From Pedosphaera parvula Ellin514 (GTDB lineage Bacteria; Verrucomicrobiota; Verrucomicrobiia; Limisphaerales; Pedosphaeraceae), in NCBI RefSeq assembly GCF_000172555.1, contig NZ_ABOX02000019.1, forward strand, positions 1-64,000: 64,000 nucleotides of DNA. The letters run 5' to 3'. The position numbers and the translations under genes were made by a program. Of this stretch, positions 29,879 to 37,902 are shown piece by piece (within the stretch, counting starts at the first letter, position 1; each line of letters opens with the position of its first letter). Under the pieces are notes generated by a model. That model made no database searches. It was not told the DNA's origin and was given only the letters and a program-made list of their open reading frames with translations.

Positions 29879-30115
29879 CTAACGGGTTATCAATTTGCGA
29901 GGCGCCTGAGCTCGCCGTTGCGGTCGTGCCTCAGGTTTCAAAGGTGAAGCTTTAGTCTCGCGCTCTCCCAATGAAGTGGCACAGCGGGAACAAACATATT
30001 CGTGTAACTCGCCTGATGGCAGGACCAGCAGGAGCCTTTCCCTGACAGGCTGCGATCGTTTGCACTTGGGGCAATATAGTTCGCTCGCGGTAAACGCTCC
30101 AAATTGCTGTGACAT
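29879..30115 (-). CDS. small zinc-ribbon protein
   Basis: A 78-residue protein when begun at the ATG at 30115, one base after the adk stop; a longer frame inside adk has no support. Cys15-x-x-Cys18 in Y-C-P-K-C and Cys42-x-x-Cys45 in V-C-S-R-C form a classic four-Cys zinc ribbon. The tail is basic and rich in Pro/Arg (R-P-Q-R-R-A-Q-A-P-R-K), suggesting nucleic-acid or ribosome binding. I do not recognise the family. Its position between adk and fmt in a tight operon suggests a role in translation or nucleotide metabolism, but that is inference. Confidence 0.65.
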   Translation of the reverse strand: MSQQFGAFTASELYCPKCKRSQPVRERLLLVLPSGELHEYVCSRCATSLGERETKASPLKPEARPQRRAQAPRKLITR

Positions 30116-30116
30116 G

Positions 30117-30698
30117 CTAAATTTTTGTGATGTGACGCAAGATGTCGAACATGACCTTGGCAGGTGTCTGGGTCGAATCAATCTTGTGTACCATCTCCTT
30201 CCCGTAAAAATTTAGCACAGGTTTGGTTTCGCGCTCGTAAGTTTTCAAGCGATGTTTGATCACTTCCAAACTGGCATCATCCAACCGGTTTTCTCTCAGC
30301 GCCCGACGTTGGAGACGCTCCACCAATTTGTTCATGTTCGGACAGCGAAGATAGAAAATGGCACGCACATCTAGCGTATCTTTTAGCATTTCAGCCTGGG
30401 CTACGTTGCGTGGAATGCCATCGAGAATCAGCGTGTCGGTATCCGGATTAAAACGTCCCGATTTCTTATTGTTTTCGATAAACTGTTCCCAAAGTTCCAC
30501 TGTGGGTTTATCGGGAACGAGCGAACCACGATTGGCATATTCGAGAAAAATGCGACCAATGGGACTGTCCGGCTTCAGGCTGCGAAATACATCGCCACAA
30601 GCGCAATGGAAGAAATTCGGGATGGTTCCCAGAATCTTACCCTGGGTCCCTTTGCCCGCTCCAGGGGCGCCAAACAGGAGTGTCGTGCGGTACTTCAT
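30117..30698 (-). CDS. adk: adenylate kinase-family nucleoside monophosphate kinase
   Basis: A 193-residue kinase interconverting ATP+AMP and 2 ADP. Walker A G-A-P-G-A-G-K-G-T at 10-18, the NMP-binding region with C-G-D-V-F-R, and the L-D-G-I-P-R-N-x-x-Q-A-E motif are present (canonical Adk has D-G-F-P-R). R-x-x-x-R-x-D-D and the LID region R-R-A-L-R-E-N-R-L-D-D are of the short type without a zinc-binding insert. The Phe-to-Ile change near the AMP site leaves some doubt about specificity, so it could be a divergent nucleoside monophosphate kinase. It is the first gene of the run with the zinc ribbon and fmt, and no secY or rplO lies nearby, unlike in many genomes. Confidence 0.85.
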   Translation of the reverse strand: MKYRTTLLFGAPGAGKGTQGKILGTIPNFFHCACGDVFRSLKPDSPIGRIFLEYANRGSLVPDKPTVELWEQFIENNKKSGRFNPDTDTLILDGIPRNVAQAEMLKDTLDVRAIFYLRCPNMNKLVERLQRRALRENRLDDASLEVIKHRLKTYERETKPVLNFYGKEMVHKIDSTQTPAKVMFDILRHITKI

Positions 30699-30768
30699 AC
30701 GTGGTCAGTCAGTTTTTAATCTTTTATGGCAGGATGGGTTCTGCGGCAGGTCCCGATTGCTTTTAGAT

Positions 30769-31734
30769 TTATGGTGCGTCCCTATGTTTGACCTGCACTT
30801 CCTGAATCTCGATGAAAGGGATGGTTACATCATGAGAAGCGCCTTCTTTTTCCACCTGCAGGTTAACTTCGGTCATGGACACGCGGCTGATGCGCTGAGC
30901 AGTGTAGGTGCCGCGACTGGAACGAACGTTCATGACCATGTCCCTATCAGCCTCGGCGCGAACAACGGCAAAAAACCCCGGTACCTGGGTTTCAAAGAAC
31001 CTGCGGTTAAAGGTAAATTGTCCTCGCGCAAAAATCTTGGCTGGGGGATATGAAGTCGCAACCGGTTGGGCTGCCGTGTGCGCAGCAGAAGCGACTTCCG
31101 CCGCGGAAGCTTCTTCTGCGGCAGCCGGAATCGGTTCCTCGATATACTCTTCGGCAGGCGGTTGCCACTCGGTCTCCTTGTGTTTTATCTTGGTCGGCAT
31201 CGACAAAAATATAATGGGCCCGATGATGGGTAAAACAGCTGCCACTCCGCAAACCAATCCCGGAGACTGGGCACGGAAAAGCGCAATTTCATACGCCGCG
31301 TAAATGTTGGCGGCATAAATCAACACGAAAAGAAAAATTCCAATTCCCGAAGTAAAGATGCCGCCAATAAGCGACCGTGTGGCAGGCCGTTCCAGGCGCG
31401 GCACTGGTCGGATCTCGATTTCGGTTCGCTTGGCTTTATCCTGAGCGCTCAGCTCGATGAATGGCTCAACAAACTGGGCCGCCTTGGGATTGCCCTGTAG
31501 ATCCTTGAGGTTATCCTGGGAAAGTTTTGCCCAGCCGATATGGTCGCTGTACTTGCCATCCGCCTGACGCAGAACGATTCCTCGCTCGTCCATGGAGACG
31601 ACATCACCAGCCACGGTCTGACCGTCGGTAAGATGCAGAGTTTGAGTTTCAGCATTAGCCGTCCCGTTCAACAGGCCAAAGAGACCCAAAAGAATACAAA
31701 ATGAATAAAACTTATGCACAATGGAATTTTGCAT
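30769..31734 (-). CDS. membrane protein with signal peptide, unknown function
   Basis: About 321 residues from the ATG at 31734, which begins a clear signal peptide (L-L-G-L-F-G-L-L-N-G-T-A-N-A, cleavage near 28). A periplasmic segment follows (T-L-H-L-T-D-G-Q-T-V-A-G-D-V-V, repeated as hydrophobic/charged strands resembling an SH3-like or DUF-type beta domain). Two transmembrane helices lie at about 122-150 and 156-178, with a G-I-F-L-F-V-L-I-Y-A-A-N-I-Y-A-A-Y-E core. Next is a Glu/Ala-rich linker (200-235), then a C-terminal beta-rich domain (F-F-x-x-x-V-P-G-F-F-A-V-V-R). No family recognised. It stands alone between adk and nnrDE. The domain order suggests an envelope protein with a cytoplasmic or periplasmic C-terminus, but topology is uncertain. 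Confidence 0.6.
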   Translation of the reverse strand: MQNSIVHKFYSFCILLGLFGLLNGTANAETQTLHLTDGQTVAGDVVSMDERGIVLRQADGKYSDHIGWAKLSQDNLKDLQGNPKAAQFVEPFIELSAQDKAKRTEIEIRPVPRLERPATRSLIGGIFTSGIGIFLFVLIYAANIYAAYEIALFRAQSPGLVCGVAAVLPIIGPIIFLSMPTKIKHKETEWQPPAEEYIEEPIPAAAEEASAAEVASAAHTAAQPVATSYPPAKIFARGQFTFNRRFFETQVPGFFAVVRAEADRDMVMNVRSSRGTYTAQRISRVSMTEVNLQVEKEGASHDVTIPFIEIQEVQVKHRDAP

Positions 31735-31801
31735 AGGAGAGGGACGCAGGCCAAGGAAGAAAATTAACATTAAATGTCAGATTAAGAGCCAGATCGGCAG
31801 T

Positions 31802-33250
31802 TCAGGAAGGTTTGGATGGGGGAAGATCCTGCAATTCGGGAACAACGCTGCCCAGTTCTTTGAGCAAATCCTCCACGATCCAGTTGTTTCGGGTGGCGGT
31901 TAATTTATCCGCAGTGGCGCCATGTTGCCAAACAGCATAGCGAAGCGTCTTTAACGGATCAACTTGCAAGGTGGGCTGGGCGAGCAGCCCGGCCAGGTAT
32001 CCCGACAAGGCGTCACCACTGCCGCCCTGGGCGAGATAAGGGTTTCCAGATGGATTTACGTAAATTTCACCCGAACTTCGACCGATAAGTGTTTGATTTC
32101 CTTTTAAAACCACCCAACAGTTGCCAAGGCGTTTGGATACCTCACGCAAGGCATTCGGGCGGTTCGCCTCGACCTGTTTGGCTGAACAACGCAGGATGCG
32201 GCTGGCTTCGCCGGGATGCGGTGTGATGACACGGATCGCATTCTTGGGGAAAGGAGCCAGAGGCAACCAATCAAGCGCGCTGGCATCAACCACTACCGGA
32301 ACCGCGGCATCACGCCACACATGTCGCGTCATCATTTTCATGTCATCGGGAATGTCCCCGGCAGCCAGACCGGGCCCAATTAGGACGGCATTGAAATCGC
32401 CCGGCAGGCTGAGTTTCGAGTTCCAAATTGAAACCATTACCGCTTGCAACTGTGGTGCGATGGAATGATAAACCTCTTCATTGGTATATAACGTGATTAG
32501 GCCGGGTTGAGCACGCTGGGCGCCGCGTGCAGCTAATACTGCCGCGCCATGATAACCAAGGCTTCCCGCTATAATGGCAATCCTGCCAAAATTTCCCTTG
32601 TGTGCGGTTGCGGGACGCTCAGGAGGGAAATTATTAAAATCTTCGGGAAGCGTCCAATTTGTTTCGCCAGTGAATGGACATTTTGCCAGTCCAATGTCCG
32701 GCACGACCTCCAAACGACCAACATAAGGCCAAGCCGATGGAAGCAGGAGCCCTTGCTTTGGCGCACCCAGAGTCATGGTAACAGAAGCCCGGATTGCAGT
32801 GCCCATGGGCTCGCCCGTATCCGCATTGAGCCCTGAAGGCACATCAATGGAGAGAACCTTCGTTTGCAAATCATTAATGCGCTGGATGAGTGCGGCCCAG
32901 TGTTCGTCCAGAGGTCGGTTAATTCCAATGCCGAAGAGGCCGTCAATTATCAAGGCCGGGCGCTGGTCGAGAATCTGATGGAGCTCGGAAATTCCTTCCT
33001 GCGGATTCGAAACGTCTTGGAGGTAAACAGGCCAGTCAGCCAGGTGCTCACGCGCACGTCGCGCGTCATTCCCATTATTGCCTTTGCCAGCCAGAACGAG
33101 AACAAGTTGACCGGGACGAACCATTTGCGATGCCCGCCGGGCTACAAGCTGGCCAACCCGCATAATGACTTCGGATTCCGTTTTGCCGGCTTCCCAAGAG
33201 GCCTTTTCCCATTCACGCATTTGCGCGACGTTGATAACAGGTATGGGCAT
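31802..33250 (-). CDS. nnrDE: bifunctional NAD(P)H-hydrate epimerase / ADP-dependent NAD(P)H-hydrate dehydratase
   Basis: A 482-residue fusion repairing damaged NAD(P)HX. The N-terminal half (about 1-220) is the YjeF_N epimerase with G-K-G-N-N-G-N-D-A and I-D-G-L-F-G-I-G, then S-I-D-V-P-S-G-L-N-A-D-T-G. The C-terminal half (about 225-480) is the ribokinase-like dehydratase with I-A-G-S-L-G-Y-H-G-A-A, P-H-P-G-E-A-S-R, V-L-K-G-N-Q-T-L-I and A-Q-G-G-S-G-D-A-L-S-G, where the G-S-G-D Asp is catalytic. Both halves look intact. The epimerase domain carries N-G-N-D-A-R where the usual sequence is N-G-G-D-G; the effect is unknown. No neighbour shares the pathway directly, though nadC lies 2 kb away. 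Confidence 0.93.
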   Translation of the reverse strand: MPIPVINVAQMREWEKASWEAGKTESEVIMRVGQLVARRASQMVRPGQLVLVLAGKGNNGNDARRAREHLADWPVYLQDVSNPQEGISELHQILDQRPALIIDGLFGIGINRPLDEHWAALIQRINDLQTKVLSIDVPSGLNADTGEPMGTAIRASVTMTLGAPKQGLLLPSAWPYVGRLEVVPDIGLAKCPFTGETNWTLPEDFNNFPPERPATAHKGNFGRIAIIAGSLGYHGAAVLAARGAQRAQPGLITLYTNEEVYHSIAPQLQAVMVSIWNSKLSLPGDFNAVLIGPGLAAGDIPDDMKMMTRHVWRDAAVPVVVDASALDWLPLAPFPKNAIRVITPHPGEASRILRCSAKQVEANRPNALREVSKRLGNCWVVLKGNQTLIGRSSGEIYVNPSGNPYLAQGGSGDALSGYLAGLLAQPTLQVDPLKTLRYAVWQHGATADKLTATRNNWIVEDLLKELGSVVPELQDLPPSKPS

Positions 33251-33343
33251 GGCGAAAAATTTAACTATTTCTCAGCAACAGAGAATTACTGGGCTGCGGT
33301 CCAAACAAAATTGGCAACCGTGTCATGGCACCAGGTTTCTGGA

Positions 33344-34345
33344 CTAAACTTTCTTATATAGGTTCTCAACATATTTGCCGTATCCGTTGAAAGGCTCGGT
33401 TTTTACCAGGTCACCACTATCAATCATTCGCTCAGTGGCTTGTGACCAACGTGGGTGGGGAACTGCCGGATTTACGTTCGATTCAAAGGGATATTCACTG
33501 GGAGCAAGCGTTTCCCACAGTGTGGCCGGTTGGGTCTCAACTAAATCAATCTTCACAATCGATTTGATGCTTTTGTACCCATATTTCCACGGAACAATGA
33601 TCCGAATGGGAGCGCCATGCTGTTTCGGCAGCGGCTTGCCATAAATGCCAGTCACCACCATGGTCAGAGGGTTCATGGCTTCTTCCAAACGCAAACCCTC
33701 CGTGTAGGGCCAGGGATAATCGCTCAGTCTTGCAATTCCCGGCGCCTGATCAGGCCGGTTGAATGTTTCGAACCGCACAAACCTGGCCCCGGATTTTGGT
33801 GCGATTTTATCAAGCAGTTTTTTCAATGGAAACCCGGTCCAGGGAACAATCATTGCCCAGGCCTCCACGCAACGGAAACGATAGACCCGCTCCTCCAGCG
33901 TCATCATCTCGATCATTTCCTGCACATCCACCTTCATCGGTTTTTCAATCAGGCCACCGATCTGGATGGGCCAGGGTGAAGTCACAAACTTATCAGTGAG
34001 CTTGTGCACCCGATCTTTCACCGTGGAGAACTCGTAAAAATTATTGTAAGTGGCGGCAGTCTTTTCATTCGTCAGTGGCCAACCGGGATTGAACTCGGGA
34101 TTGCGCGGCGCGGGATATTTGGAAGAATCTGATTTGGCCGACTGCACCGCACCGGTGGTAACACCAGAACCTGAACCGCCGGATTCGGATACAGGCTTGG
34201 AACAACCGATCATTGTGCTGGAAAGGATTCCAGCTCCCAGAAAGCCCATCTGCTTCAAAAAACTCCGGCGATTCCAATAGAGTGACTCAGGAGTCACCAA
34301 TTTTTCAGGAATGTGCCAACCGGGTCGTTTAATGATGTTAGCCAT
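33344..34345 (-). CDS. msrP: protein-methionine-sulfoxide reductase catalytic subunit MsrP (molybdopterin, Tat)
   Basis: A 333-residue periplasmic molybdoenzyme of the YedY/MsrP family, which reduces methionine sulfoxide in envelope proteins. N-R-R-S-F-L at 25-30 is a Tat motif in front of a hydrophobic stretch, and the Cys48 lipobox-like C-S-K suggests possible lipid attachment. The molybdenum ligand Cys159 sits in F-R-C-V-E-A-W, and Q-H-G-A-P-I-R-I-I-V-P-W-K-Y-G-Y-K-S-I-K-S-I is the conserved C-terminal block. The haem partner MsrQ, usually adjacent, is not found within several kilobases here, so an electron donor must be encoded elsewhere or be different. Confidence 0.92.
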   Translation of the reverse strand: MANIIKRPGWHIPEKLVTPESLYWNRRSFLKQMGFLGAGILSSTMIGCSKPVSESGGSGSGVTTGAVQSAKSDSSKYPAPRNPEFNPGWPLTNEKTAATYNNFYEFSTVKDRVHKLTDKFVTSPWPIQIGGLIEKPMKVDVQEMIEMMTLEERVYRFRCVEAWAMIVPWTGFPLKKLLDKIAPKSGARFVRFETFNRPDQAPGIARLSDYPWPYTEGLRLEEAMNPLTMVVTGIYGKPLPKQHGAPIRIIVPWKYGYKSIKSIVKIDLVETQPATLWETLAPSEYPFESNVNPAVPHPRWSQATERMIDSGDLVKTEPFNGYGKYVENLYKKV

Positions 34346-34402
34346 AAACGTAAGATGAGTCAGAATTGCAAATATTCAAAGTTTGATTTCGATTTATCCG
34401 CC

Positions 34403-35095
34403 TCAGTCCAGATAAGGCTCAATGACCTGTTTCCAAATCTTATATCCTTGCTCATTCATGTGCAAACGGTCACTCACATATATTTCCGGGCGCGGTTTGC
34501 CTTCCGGACTAAGCATGGGATGAAATACATCTATGAAGACGAGGTTGTTTGCTTTGCAGAAGGTTTCAACCAATTGATTTGCCTGCTTTACCTTTTCGAC
34601 TTCCGACCAACGTGAAGGATTCGTGGCGATGGAGATAAAAGCAATTTTTGTTTGCGGCAGCTTCTCGTGGACTTTGGTTACAAATGTCTTGAAGTCGCTG
34701 AAAACCTGTTCAGGACTTTTCCCATAATTAATGTCATTGCCTCCGGCATAAATGACAATCATTTTGGGTTGATAGGGGATTACAATCCGATCGGCAAAGG
34801 CAATTGAGTCGCTGATATGTGAGCCGCCGAATCCACGATTGATCACCTTATGCGTGGGAAAATCCGCTGTCAGGGTGGTCCACTTCCGGATGCTGGAACT
34901 ACCAACGAACAAGATGACGTTCTTGGGAGGAGGATTAGTTTTGTCCGCAGCCTCAAACGCGGCAATTTCCTTTTCGAACAGCGTTTCACTATGCTCTGGT
35001 TTTGTTTTGGTCTGGGCATGACCTGTGACTGAGAAAAGGGAAAGTAGAAGGGCAGCGGTAACAAAAGTTCTGCGGGATAAATGGTTGATCGACAT
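34403..35095 (-). CDS. secreted SGNH/GDSL hydrolase
   Basis: A 230-residue secreted hydrolase from the ATG at 35095; an upstream frame extension is unsupported. The N-terminus L-S-R-R-T-F-V-T followed by a hydrophobic core is a Tat-like signal, with A-Q-T as cleavage region. Catalytic features: Ser66 in G-S-S-S-I-R (block I), Gly89-Gly91 in G-F-G-G-S (block II), Asn120 in G-G-N-D-I (block III), and Asp209/His212 in D-R-L-H (block V). The family includes esterases, acetylxylan esterases and lysophospholipases, so an esterase acting on carbohydrate acetyl groups is plausible near the glycosidase genes of this window. That is only inference. Confidence 0.85.
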   Translation of the reverse strand: MSINHLSRRTFVTAALLLSLFSVTGHAQTKTKPEHSETLFEKEIAAFEAADKTNPPPKNVILFVGSSSIRKWTTLTADFPTHKVINRGFGGSHISDSIAFADRIVIPYQPKMIVIYAGGNDINYGKSPEQVFSDFKTFVTKVHEKLPQTKIAFISIATNPSRWSEVEKVKQANQLVETFCKANNLVFIDVFHPMLSPEGKPRPEIYVSDRLHMNEQGYKIWKQVIEPYLD

Positions 35096-35197
35096 GATTG
35101 GATAATGGTTGGATGAAGATGGCAAATAAAGACAAAATATAGCCTGTTTGTGCACTTTTTACTTCATGCCGGAGGACGGTTGAGCCATTGTTAATCC

Positions 35198-36052
35198 ATG
35201 GGTTCGTTATCCGATGAAGAAATCAAACACGCAGTAAAGCAGGCTCTTGCCGAAGATGTCGGCACCGGAGATGTGACTACCCTTTCCACCGTGCCTGAAA
35301 CCGCCAAGCTGAAAGCGGTGATGAAAGCTCGCGAGCCTCTAGTCGTCGCAGGATTGGCCTTTGCAGAAACTGCCTTTCGCGAACTCTCCGCCGACGTAAA
35401 GCTTCAAACTGGCTCAAAAGATGGTAAGGCCCTCAAAGCAGGACAAGACCTGTTACATATTGAAGGACCAGCGCGTGCCGTCCTCACTGCAGAACGGGTC
35501 GCCCTGAATTTCGTGCAACGACTCTCCGGTGTAGCGACCATTACTGCCCGATATGTCGAAGCCATCAAGGGGACTCGCGCCAGGATTTTGGATACACGCA
35601 AAACCACTCCCGGTTGGCGGCGCTTTGAGAAATATGCGGTCGCCTGTGGTGGAGGGCAGAATCATCGCATCGGTCTTTATGACATGGTGCTAATCAAGGA
35701 CAATCATCTTGCCGCCTTGCGGGACGAGTTGCCAAATGCCATTGAAGTGGCCGTGAAACGGGCGCGGGAGAAGTACCCGGAGCTCAAGGTGGAAGTGGAA
35801 GCGGACACACTTGAGCAGGTGGAGCAGGCTGCTTCCGCCGGGGCGGACTTTATACTCCTGGATAACATGAATCCGGACCAGTTGCGTGCCGCCATCCAAT
35901 TGATCAAAGGCCGCTCCCAAACCGAAGCCAGTGGCGGAGTGAACCTATCCACAATTCGTGGGATTGCGGAAAGCGGGGTTGATTTTATTTCAGTAGGTGC
36001 GCTCACGCATTCGGCGCGGGCGGTGGATATTGGATTGGATTTTGAAGAATAA
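35198..36052 (+). CDS. nadC: nicotinate-nucleotide pyrophosphorylase (quinolinate phosphoribosyltransferase)
   Basis: A 284-residue NadC converting quinolinate and PRPP to nicotinate mononucleotide in de novo NAD synthesis. Conserved are A-L-A-E-D-V-G-T-G-D-V-T-T, the L-N-F-V-Q-R-L-S-G-V-A-T block, R-I-L-D-T-R-K-T-T-P-G-W-R with the PRPP-binding residues, G-G-G-Q-N-H-R-I-G-L-Y-D, I-K-D-N-H, and V-E-V-E near the C-terminus. It heads a tight plus-strand set with birA (7 bases), coaX (27 bases) and trpA. The GGAGG at 35171 is too far from the ATG at 35198 to be its Shine-Dalgarno, so initiation may be weak or leaderless-like. Confidence 0.96.
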   Translation: MGSLSDEEIKHAVKQALAEDVGTGDVTTLSTVPETAKLKAVMKAREPLVVAGLAFAETAFRELSADVKLQTGSKDGKALKAGQDLLHIEGPARAVLTAERVALNFVQRLSGVATITARYVEAIKGTRARILDTRKTTPGWRRFEKYAVACGGGQNHRIGLYDMVLIKDNHLAALRDELPNAIEVAVKRAREKYPELKVEVEADTLEQVEQAASAGADFILLDNMNPDQLRAAIQLIKGRSQTEASGGVNLSTIRGIAESGVDFISVGALTHSARAVDIGLDFEE

Positions 36053-36059
36053 AGTTGAA

Positions 36060-37037
36060 ATGACAATCGACACTCAGATTCTCGCCGCCTTGCGTGCCGC
36101 CGGAACCAACGGCGTGGCGGGCACGGAACTTTCTCAGAAACTGGGCATCAGCCGGGCGGCCATTTGGGCGCGGATTGAAGAGTTGCGCAAGTTGGGTTAT
36201 GAAATTGAGGCCAGCCCGCATCTTGGATATTGCCTGTTGAGCGTTCCCGATGTGTTGCATGCGGATGATTTGCTTTCCAGTCTTAAGACCGAAGTTATTG
36301 GCCGCGACATCCGTGTTTTCGAGGAGACTACTTCGACCAATGATGTGGTCGAACGTCTCGCTCGCGATGGCGTCAAGGAAGGGGTCGTGGTCTTTGCCGA
36401 ATCACAGACGAAGGGCAGGGGAAGGTTGGGACGCATATGGATGTCGCCCGCACGTCAAGGATTATGGTTTTCCATTCTGCTTCGACCGCAGTTGCGGCCC
36501 ACCTCAGTGACTCAGTTGACCATTGCGGCTGCGACTGCCTTGTTCCGGGCTATTCGCAGCCAAACTGGTGTCAGGCCTGAAATTAAGTGGCCCAATGACA
36601 TTTTGATAGATGGGAAGAAAGTTGCCGGCATCCTTACGGAGCTGAGCGCCGAACTGGACAAGGTCAAATATATCATTCTTGGCGTCGGTGTGGACGTCAA
36701 CTTGAGCGCCGCTGATTTCCCACCCGAACTGCGTAAAATTGCCACTTCGCTCAAGGTTGAATCCGGTCAGCGGATAAATCGCGCCGAACTGGCAGTCAGG
36801 ATTCTTCAGGAAATGGATCGGGATTATGAGCGGGTATGCTCTGGCCAGTTTGAATCCGTGGCTGGTGAGTGGGCGGAACACTGTTCAACCATTGGACGTA
36901 ACGTCACCATTCATGTAGGTGATAGAAAAATACAAGGCTGCGCGGAGTCCCTGGATACAGATGGGGCATTGCTTGTGCGCACCCAGCACGGCCACCTGGA
37001 AAGAATCATTGGTGGCGATGTCAAGCTGGAGAAATAG
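36060..37037 (+). CDS. birA: bifunctional biotin ligase / biotin operon repressor BirA
   Basis: A 325-residue BirA from the ATG at 36060, seven bases after nadC. An N-terminal winged helix (about 1-62; E-L-S-Q-K-L-G-I-S-R-A-A-I-W-A-R-I) resembles the DNA-binding domain that lets BirA repress biotin genes. The catalytic domain has E-E-T-T-S-T-N-D, G-R-G-R-L-G-R-I-W at the biotinyl-AMP site, K-W-P-N-D-I-L-I-D-G-K-K-V-A-G-I-L and G-V-G-V-D-V-N. The C-terminal SH3-like domain follows. The enzyme biotinylates acetyl-CoA carboxylase carrier protein. No bio genes adjoin, so its target operators are elsewhere. BirA and CoaX are often neighbours. Confidence 0.94.
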   Translation: MTIDTQILAALRAAGTNGVAGTELSQKLGISRAAIWARIEELRKLGYEIEASPHLGYCLLSVPDVLHADDLLSSLKTEVIGRDIRVFEETTSTNDVVERLARDGVKEGVVVFAESQTKGRGRLGRIWMSPARQGLWFSILLRPQLRPTSVTQLTIAAATALFRAIRSQTGVRPEIKWPNDILIDGKKVAGILTELSAELDKVKYIILGVGVDVNLSAADFPPELRKIATSLKVESGQRINRAELAVRILQEMDRDYERVCSGQFESVAGEWAEHCSTIGRNVTIHVGDRKIQGCAESLDTDGALLVRTQHGHLERIIGGDVKLEK

Positions 37038-37064
37038 AAACTACATTCATTCACTAAGAAAACC

Positions 37065-37838
37065 ATGATACTGCTTTTCGATATTGGTAATACCAATACT
37101 CATCTCGGACTGGCTGATAAGTCACGGGTGATCCGGCAGGCGAATGTTCCCACTGCCAGTTGGTTTAAGGGTGAGGCCGGTAAATTGGTGGAAAAGTTTG
37201 TCGGCAGGAATAAACTGGAGGGAGTCTCCATGTGCAGTGTGGTGCCCCGTGCCACGCCCAGAGTCAAACGGACCGCCAAGCAGACTTGGGGACTGGACTG
37301 TCTTGAATTGAGTCCTAGAACGATTTGCGGAGTGGGAATCGAATATCCAAAACCAAAAACAATTGGACCAGATCGTTTGGCAAATGCGGTAGCTGTCACT
37401 CATCATTTTGGAGCTCCGGCAGTCGTAGTCGATTTCGGCACCGCTGTGACTTTTGACGTCGTTGATGTTGCGCGGAACTATGTCGGCGGCATTATTGCCC
37501 CGGGCCTGGCTGCCATGACGGAGTATCTTCACGAAAAAACCGCGCTACTGCCCCGGATCAAGATTCGCGAGGAAAAAGCTGTTATCGGCAAGAATACCCG
37601 GCAGGCAATGTTGATCGGCGCTGTCCACGGTTATCGCGGTCTCATTCGCGAACTTATTGCCGAACTTAAGCGCGATTTGAAAGCTTCAAGGCTGCCGGTC
37701 GTGGCCACCGGTGGTTACGCCGAATTGATCGCGGCGAAATTGCCGGAAATTACTGCTGTCGACCAGTTGCTCACCCTGGAGGGGTTGCGGCTCGTTTGGA
37801 ATGGAAATAAGAATTTGAAAACCGCCGGATCACGGTGA
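37065..37838 (+). CDS. coaX: type III pantothenate kinase
   Basis: A 257-residue CoaX that phosphorylates pantothenate, the first step of coenzyme A synthesis. It shows the type III ASKHA fold: P-loop-like L-L-F-D-I-G-N-T-N-T-H-L-G at the N-terminus, G-P-D-R-L-A-N-A-V-A-V at the substrate site, D-F-G-T-A-V-T-F-D in the middle with Asp bound to Mg2+ or K+, G-G-I-I-A-P-G-L, and V-A-T-G-G-Y-A near the C-terminus. Type III enzymes are insensitive to CoA feedback. It follows birA with 27 bases between them. Confidence 0.95.
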   Translation: MILLFDIGNTNTHLGLADKSRVIRQANVPTASWFKGEAGKLVEKFVGRNKLEGVSMCSVVPRATPRVKRTAKQTWGLDCLELSPRTICGVGIEYPKPKTIGPDRLANAVAVTHHFGAPAVVVDFGTAVTFDVVDVARNYVGGIIAPGLAAMTEYLHEKTALLPRIKIREEKAVIGKNTRQAMLIGAVHGYRGLIRELIAELKRDLKASRLPVVATGGYAELIAAKLPEITAVDQLLTLEGLRLVWNGNKNLKTAGSR

Positions 37839-37902
37839 CAAGGATTTCAATCACTTTCTCAACCCTCGACACAACACGACTTTATTGGCAATCTCCGCCC
37901 GA

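Noticed and set aside
35997-36059. Longer N-terminus of BirA overlapping nadC
   Set aside because: The 21 additional residues overlap nadC coding and are rich in Arg/Trp without family counterpart. The ATG at 36060 gives the normal winged-helix start.
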